A program made the translations under genes and the position numbers. DNA of 64,000 nt from Chamaea fasciata (taxonomy: Eukaryota; Chordata; Aves; Passeriformes; Sylviidae). The DNA lies in assembly GCA_029207755.1 (NCBI GenBank), contig JARCOQ010000005.1:61763414-61827413 (forward strand). Direction: 5' to 3'. Shown here one piece after another: positions 59,729-64,000 of the stretch; position 1 is the stretch's first letter; the number at the start of each line of letters is the position of its first letter. A model generated the notes under the pieces. The model worked only from the letters and a program-made list of their open reading frames with translations, did not search any database and was not told where the DNA came from.

Positions 59729-62507
59729 TAGAACAGAGACAATATTTAAAATCCTCTTTGGATTTGGAACAGCATCCAAATAATCAGCGGGGTGTTTCTG
59801 TGTCTCTGCAACCCTCCTGAAGGGCAAGGAACAGCAAAACGACCCTGTGTCAAGGTTCAAGGTGGTACAAACCTCTGGTTCAGTGGGTTTGACTGGCAGA
59901 AACCTGAGTTCAGCCTCAGCTGCTATAGCTGCAGTCCCAGCAGCAGTGGATATTGAGAAAGGCCTCTGAGGTGCTGTGATGCAGAAATGTCTAGCAGGGA
60001 GGGGACAAAAAAGAGCTCTATTTCTTGGTTTTTTTTACCCAAGGGAGATAGTAATACTTTTACAAGGTTATTACATGCTCCCCGGTTTTTGAGTTTCAGA
60101 AAATCATTAACCTCTTGAAAGAAAACTCAAGGTAGCTCCACGAAAAGCTGGAAGAGAAAAGATCAAAGAAAAAAAATTAACTCTGTCTAGAAATGCGACT
60201 TTTTCTGCCAGGGCCATCAGGATGATCTGTCTCCCCCCTTTATCTTGGCGAGGCGGCTTTTTTGAGTGCAGGTGTCGTAACTGCTGAACTGCCTTCTCAG
60301 TATGTGTTCCTTTGTATTATCATAATCTTGGGAAAAGTGAAGAAGATAAGGCAAAACATGCTGGCAAACCCAGGCACAGTTAATGCAGTACGGTGGAATT
60401 TGTGTCAACAAACTAAGTGATTCTGAGGTTACGCTGTAGTCCGTTCTGGAGATATTTAAAACCCTGTCGGTGGCAATGCAGGGAGAAATAAAGGGTTTAG
60501 AAAACAGAATATAGCTTCGTTTGGCAAAGAGTAGGTGTGAGCCATATGGAGTCCAGATGTTCTCGATGCCTTCTGAAAAAGTAACAAATCCAGAGTTGCT
60601 GAAGGAGGAATTTCAGACTAAACAAATGAGAAAAATATGTGGCCAAACACAGCAGAGCTTTTGAGCACAGCAGTCTTTTCTGCCTTTCTCACCTCTTTGC
60701 CATCACCCACTTTCAGTGCCCTCTGTGGGAATTTTTTAATATAATGTAGAGAAAAGCACATCTTGGTAGGCAGAATAGTATCTCAGCATCTGTCTGCAGT
60801 CTGAAGTTGCCAAAGAAGGCGAGGTGCTCCATTTCGAGGGATAACAAAGAGAAAAATGTTTGAGAGGCAGAAATAAGTAGAAAATGTAAAAGATTAAAAA
60901 AAGTCTTTAACTTTCCAACTCCTTTCTTTCAGTATAGGCCTCAGTATTTTCTCTTTATATCCTGGTGCTGAATGGTAACTTTTTATCATTAATACATGAT
61001 TTGCATTTACGGCACATCACCTCATTTGCATTTTACTTGTCAAGCAACTTGAATACAAAGAGGTAGAGGCCCCAGCTCTGCAAACATCTATATGTATGAA
61101 TAACAGTTCAATTAAGCAAAGATATACATATGCATGTGTTTTCAGGGTGGAAGACTCTGTGCTCCTTGTGAAGTTAATTTTGGAAGTTTAGGGTTTATTC
61201 AAGTTGAGAATAGAGTCCATGTCTCTTGATAGGCAGAATACTCTGGAAGCCATTCTTTGTTAAATGAGTGAACCTGCCTTGTGTTTGCATGGAAAACAGG
61301 TTTCCTGATAATTCAAGTTACTTTTCTGTACATGAAGAAGAAAGAAATGATGATAGAAATATGGGTGACAGGTAGTGTTTAGGAATTCAGGACCACATTC
61401 CTTAAAAGCTTGCACCACAATTTCTTAGTCTTGCATCAGATGCATTTTTCTGCTAAAATTACCAGATCTTTAAACTTTGTGTTACCCCCAGCTGAGATAC
61501 CTGTGCCAGTAGAAGCCCCATGCCTAACTGCAGAAATAAAGACAAATTATGGCTATTGTCAGATTAATTATTTTGGTTTGGGTGTACAAGAGGAAAAAAG
61601 GGAGGTTTAAATGTAAAATTGTTCTGTAGTTGACTGAAATTTTATAAGTGTTAGGAAAAGCCCTTTTCTGTATGCTGTGTGCTAGGAAGATGCCCCCATT
61701 GCATACCTAATCTAGGAGTGTGTCAGGTGTGGGTTTGTGCTTTGTAGTATATCTTGCCTTTCCCTGACCTCCTTCTGAGGGATGAGTGAACCTAATCTGC
61801 TGGAAAACTAGTGATGTCTACTGAGTAGACCCCTTGTAAAAGTAGCAGCTGCAGGTTTGAAGCCAGCAGCCTCCACCTGCCCTGAGCTTGTAGGTACGAC
61901 GGACTAACTATAACTGCAATATCTTCTTGTCAGGTTCGCCTTGTCCAAATTAAGCTAGGAAATTGGTTTTCTTGAGGCATGCTCCCAGCATTTACTCTCA
62001 TTAAGACTTCCTGCTAATGTGAGCGCTCAGCAGGGTTTTGCCTCGGCAGATTACAAAGCTAATAGGTGAAGGCTGCAACTAATGAATGGCCTCCTCGGTA
62101 TTCTGTGGGCTGAGAAAACACCACTCAGCTTGGAGGATTTGGTTCCACAGCCTGGCTGTTTGCATGGATGGGAGAGACTGTCTCCATCCCCATCCAGGAG
62201 CCACTATGATCAAAATGCTGGTTGAATTACTGAGGACACATCTGGAGCCAGGAGAGGATGTGGTCTCAGAGGAAGGGAGGGATGGAGAACATCTGGGGTA
62301 TTTGCTCTTGCACACCGTTGAGGTGCAAAAAGACCATCAAATGTGGGTAGTTCTCTCCAAGTCTGAGTCACTCATGTTCCTTTTGTTCTCTCTGAATGAA
62401 ATAGAAAAAAGCAAAACAAAGTAGGGTGGCATGAGACATGAGGGTCAAAGTACATGTTCTAGAAAACAAAATAAAGAATTTTGAAAGGGGTGTTTTCTAA
62501 GGTTTCG
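59729..62507. other. Gene-free; possible old SINE text near 61.0 kb
   Basis: No gene is supported. Sequence at about 61010-61080 (CACCTCATTTGCATTTTACT followed by a CAAAGAGGT) vaguely follows an inverted MIR core. The next 40 bases, GCTCTGCAAACATCTATATG onward, resemble another old amniote interspersed repeat. Both impressions are weak. Frames are short. Confidence 0.45.
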
Positions 62508-62513
62508 AACATC
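62508..62513. repeat. Target-site duplication, left copy
   Basis: AACATC lies directly left of the LTR's terminal TG. The identical hexamer lies directly right of its terminal CA at 62805-62810. A 6-bp duplication is the size made by class II (betaretrovirus/ERVK- and alpharetrovirus-like) integrases. Confidence 0.85.
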
Positions 62514-62804
62514 TGTTGCTAGAGGACGCGAAAGAACTACACTTACCCGTTAAGTTGAGAAGTGAGGAGAGAAAGTTTATTGTGATTTGGGGTTTTAATA
62601 GGGTTTGGAATTTGTTCAGGGACTGGGGGACAAGAGAGTTACACCTCTCTGACCTCAGTGGTCAACCTTAGAAGTTCATCAATTTGTCCTTCCTCATGGA
62701 AGGAATGCATATTTACAAAATATTGGTCTTTGTTTTTGTTACAAGTGTGAGAAAGTTCTGGTCCAAGAATGAAAACATCAGAAGGCAGAAGAATCAAGGT
62801 GACA
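62514..62804 (-). mobile_element. Solo LTR of an endogenous retrovirus, 291 bp
   Basis: The block begins with TG and ends with CA on both strands, and identical AACATC hexamers flank it. On the minus strand U3 starts at 62804. A TATTAAAA box lies at 62593-62600 and an AATAAA polyadenylation signal at 62576-62581. A CpG-bearing U5 of about 60 bases ends at 62514. There is no internal region, so recombination between two LTRs probably removed the provirus and left this solo copy. The intact duplication suggests moderate age. The TATA-like box lies only about 12 bases from AATAAA, which is tight for a functional R region. The LTR carries no gene; it could act as a promoter or polyadenylation site, but no transcript evidence exists here. 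Confidence 0.82.
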
Positions 62805-62810
62805 AACATC
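62805..62810. repeat. Target-site duplication, right copy
   Basis: AACATC directly follows the terminal CA of the LTR and is identical to 62508-62513. No mismatch is present between the two copies. Confidence 0.85.
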
Positions 62811-64000
62811 TTGCTTTTATATGTGTGCATGCTGCTTTATTAAGAGGCTTTGAATCTTAGGCTGGAGTTTTTAAGTTGTGCTTCCTCTTCTGCTTAAGCA
62901 AGGTGTTGTTTTGTTCCTGCTTTCAAAGTGGTTGGTGTCAGGTTTGGTTTTTTTTGATATCCTGAAGCACGTGTGCCAGCTTTGTGGCAGCATCCAGCTG
63001 CTGTTTCACTGGGAAACTGTGAACTCCAGGATTTCCTCTTTATTTCAGAACTTACATCAACAGTTTGTCTGACATTTGAGGCTGTTTGTTTACTATGTGC
63101 ATGCTCTAAATACATCCTTAAAGGTCTATTATGGTGTAAGCAGTCTTGAAACCTCCTTTTGGTGTGGAAGCATTTACCTTTTGAAGGTTATGAAGCCCTG
63201 AATGTTCACTTGGTCTGTTGTCAATATTAGCTGAGAGTTCCTGAGCTTGGAACTACACACAGAAATATGTGGAAGGTGATCAGAAAGGCACTTCAACGTC
63301 TGTTACCTTTGGAACTACAAGTAGGGTCCTGTTTTCTGTGTTAGTGGCATTCAGGGAGAGAAATGCCATTAGGACATTTTGTTTTCTTGTCTTGCACCCT
63401 CTCAGATTTTCTCAATTTATTCAATAGCTGTTTTAGCAAAGTGAAGTTCATGTGAGTGATCATGTGGGAAGGTCAGAGAGGATCAGTAAATGACTAAAGA
63501 ACTGCCACTGAGAACACAAATGTCAGTCTAGATTCAGTCACCCCTGCTTCTGACCTCAAATAAACATGAGATTTAGAATGTGTGGACACACAGTGGTTCT
63601 TCAGGTGTTAAAGAAATGATGGCTACACTGCTGTAACGCTCATCATCCTGTTCTGTTGGTGAACCTCACCCTTGAAACATGTGCTCTCTGTGCTGTGTAA
63701 ATGTCCTCTTAAATAACTTAGTAATACAAACATTTTTAGCTGGAATTAGAAGGAGTCAGCGAGCTCCTGCAGAGGATTTTTGCAGTAGAGTTGTGAGAGA
63801 TGATTCAAGGAACTGAATTCATAGTCACCAAGAAGTGCTAATGATGCTGATAGTGGAAGACAGTGCTTCCCCTTGGCGATTTAATGATGGAGAGAACAAA
63901 CTGAAGGCTCCCAACCTCTTGGTGTCAGGGTCCTTAGAGACAGCAGACAAATCTTTGCTCAGTGCAGCAAAGAAAAAGCTCTTGGACATCAGCAGTCCCT
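62811..64000. other. Gene-free unique sequence
   Basis: Short frames only (up to 73 codons at 62894-63115, minus). No repeat family or regulatory cluster was recognised up to the end of the window. Confidence 0.5.

Noticed and set aside
1..64000. CRISPR array, tRNA, rRNA, bacterial operon or phage module
   Set aside because: No regularly spaced repeats, no cloverleaf with a TTCGA-type arm, no ribosomal text and no dense same-strand long frames were found; the sequence is vertebrate nuclear DNA.

Overview
This window reads as noncoding nuclear DNA of a bird: one long intron or an intergenic stretch. No convincing protein-coding gene, tRNA, rRNA, CRISPR array or bacterial-type operon is visible on either strand. 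The avian call rests on fragments of CR1, the dominant bird LINE. The clearest is at 58981-59185 on the minus strand and carries the typical 3'-end text of avian subfamilies. Others lie near 12.75, 28.17, 33.28, 37.91 and 45.94 kb. There are no Alu-like or L1-like repeats. The open frames present are short, overlap on both strands, are rich in Trp, Cys, His and Pro, and match no family I recognise.

Layout. 1-8.9 kb is unique sequence with a CpG-dense islet (~921-955), a G-quadruplex motif (2443-2465) and an octamer plus AT direct repeat (2777-2805). About 8.86-9.38 kb holds an LTR-like, CpG-bearing block on the minus strand with CCAAT, TATA-like and AATAAA elements in the right order. 12.7-15.0 kb holds a CR1 end, a pyrimidine-rich tract with a T25 run, and a well-aligned ancient MIR-type SINE (minus). 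15-28 kb is mostly unique; it contains two splice-site-flanked open segments (19401-19565 and 21884-22044) and a T/G low-complexity tract near 23.6 kb. 28-33.5 kb holds two CR1 pieces, one MIR piece and a T35 run. 37.9-46.2 kb holds an eroded CR1, a 27-bp tandem pair, a GNRA-loop hairpin, a MIR tail and another CR1. 46-58.9 kb is quiet, with AT-rich blocks that resemble conserved noncoding DNA. 59-64 kb holds the best CR1, a 68-bp tandem duplication and a 291-bp solo LTR bounded by an identical 6-bp target duplication.

No genes here work together as a system, and I found no previously undescribed one. The most solid structural results are the solo LTR with its duplication, the ancient SINE/LINE relics, and the one-sided orientation of long T runs, which would fit transcription in the + direction. 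The two exon-like segments near 19.4 and 21.9 kb are the only places where a small coding contribution might hide, and both are within what chance could produce.
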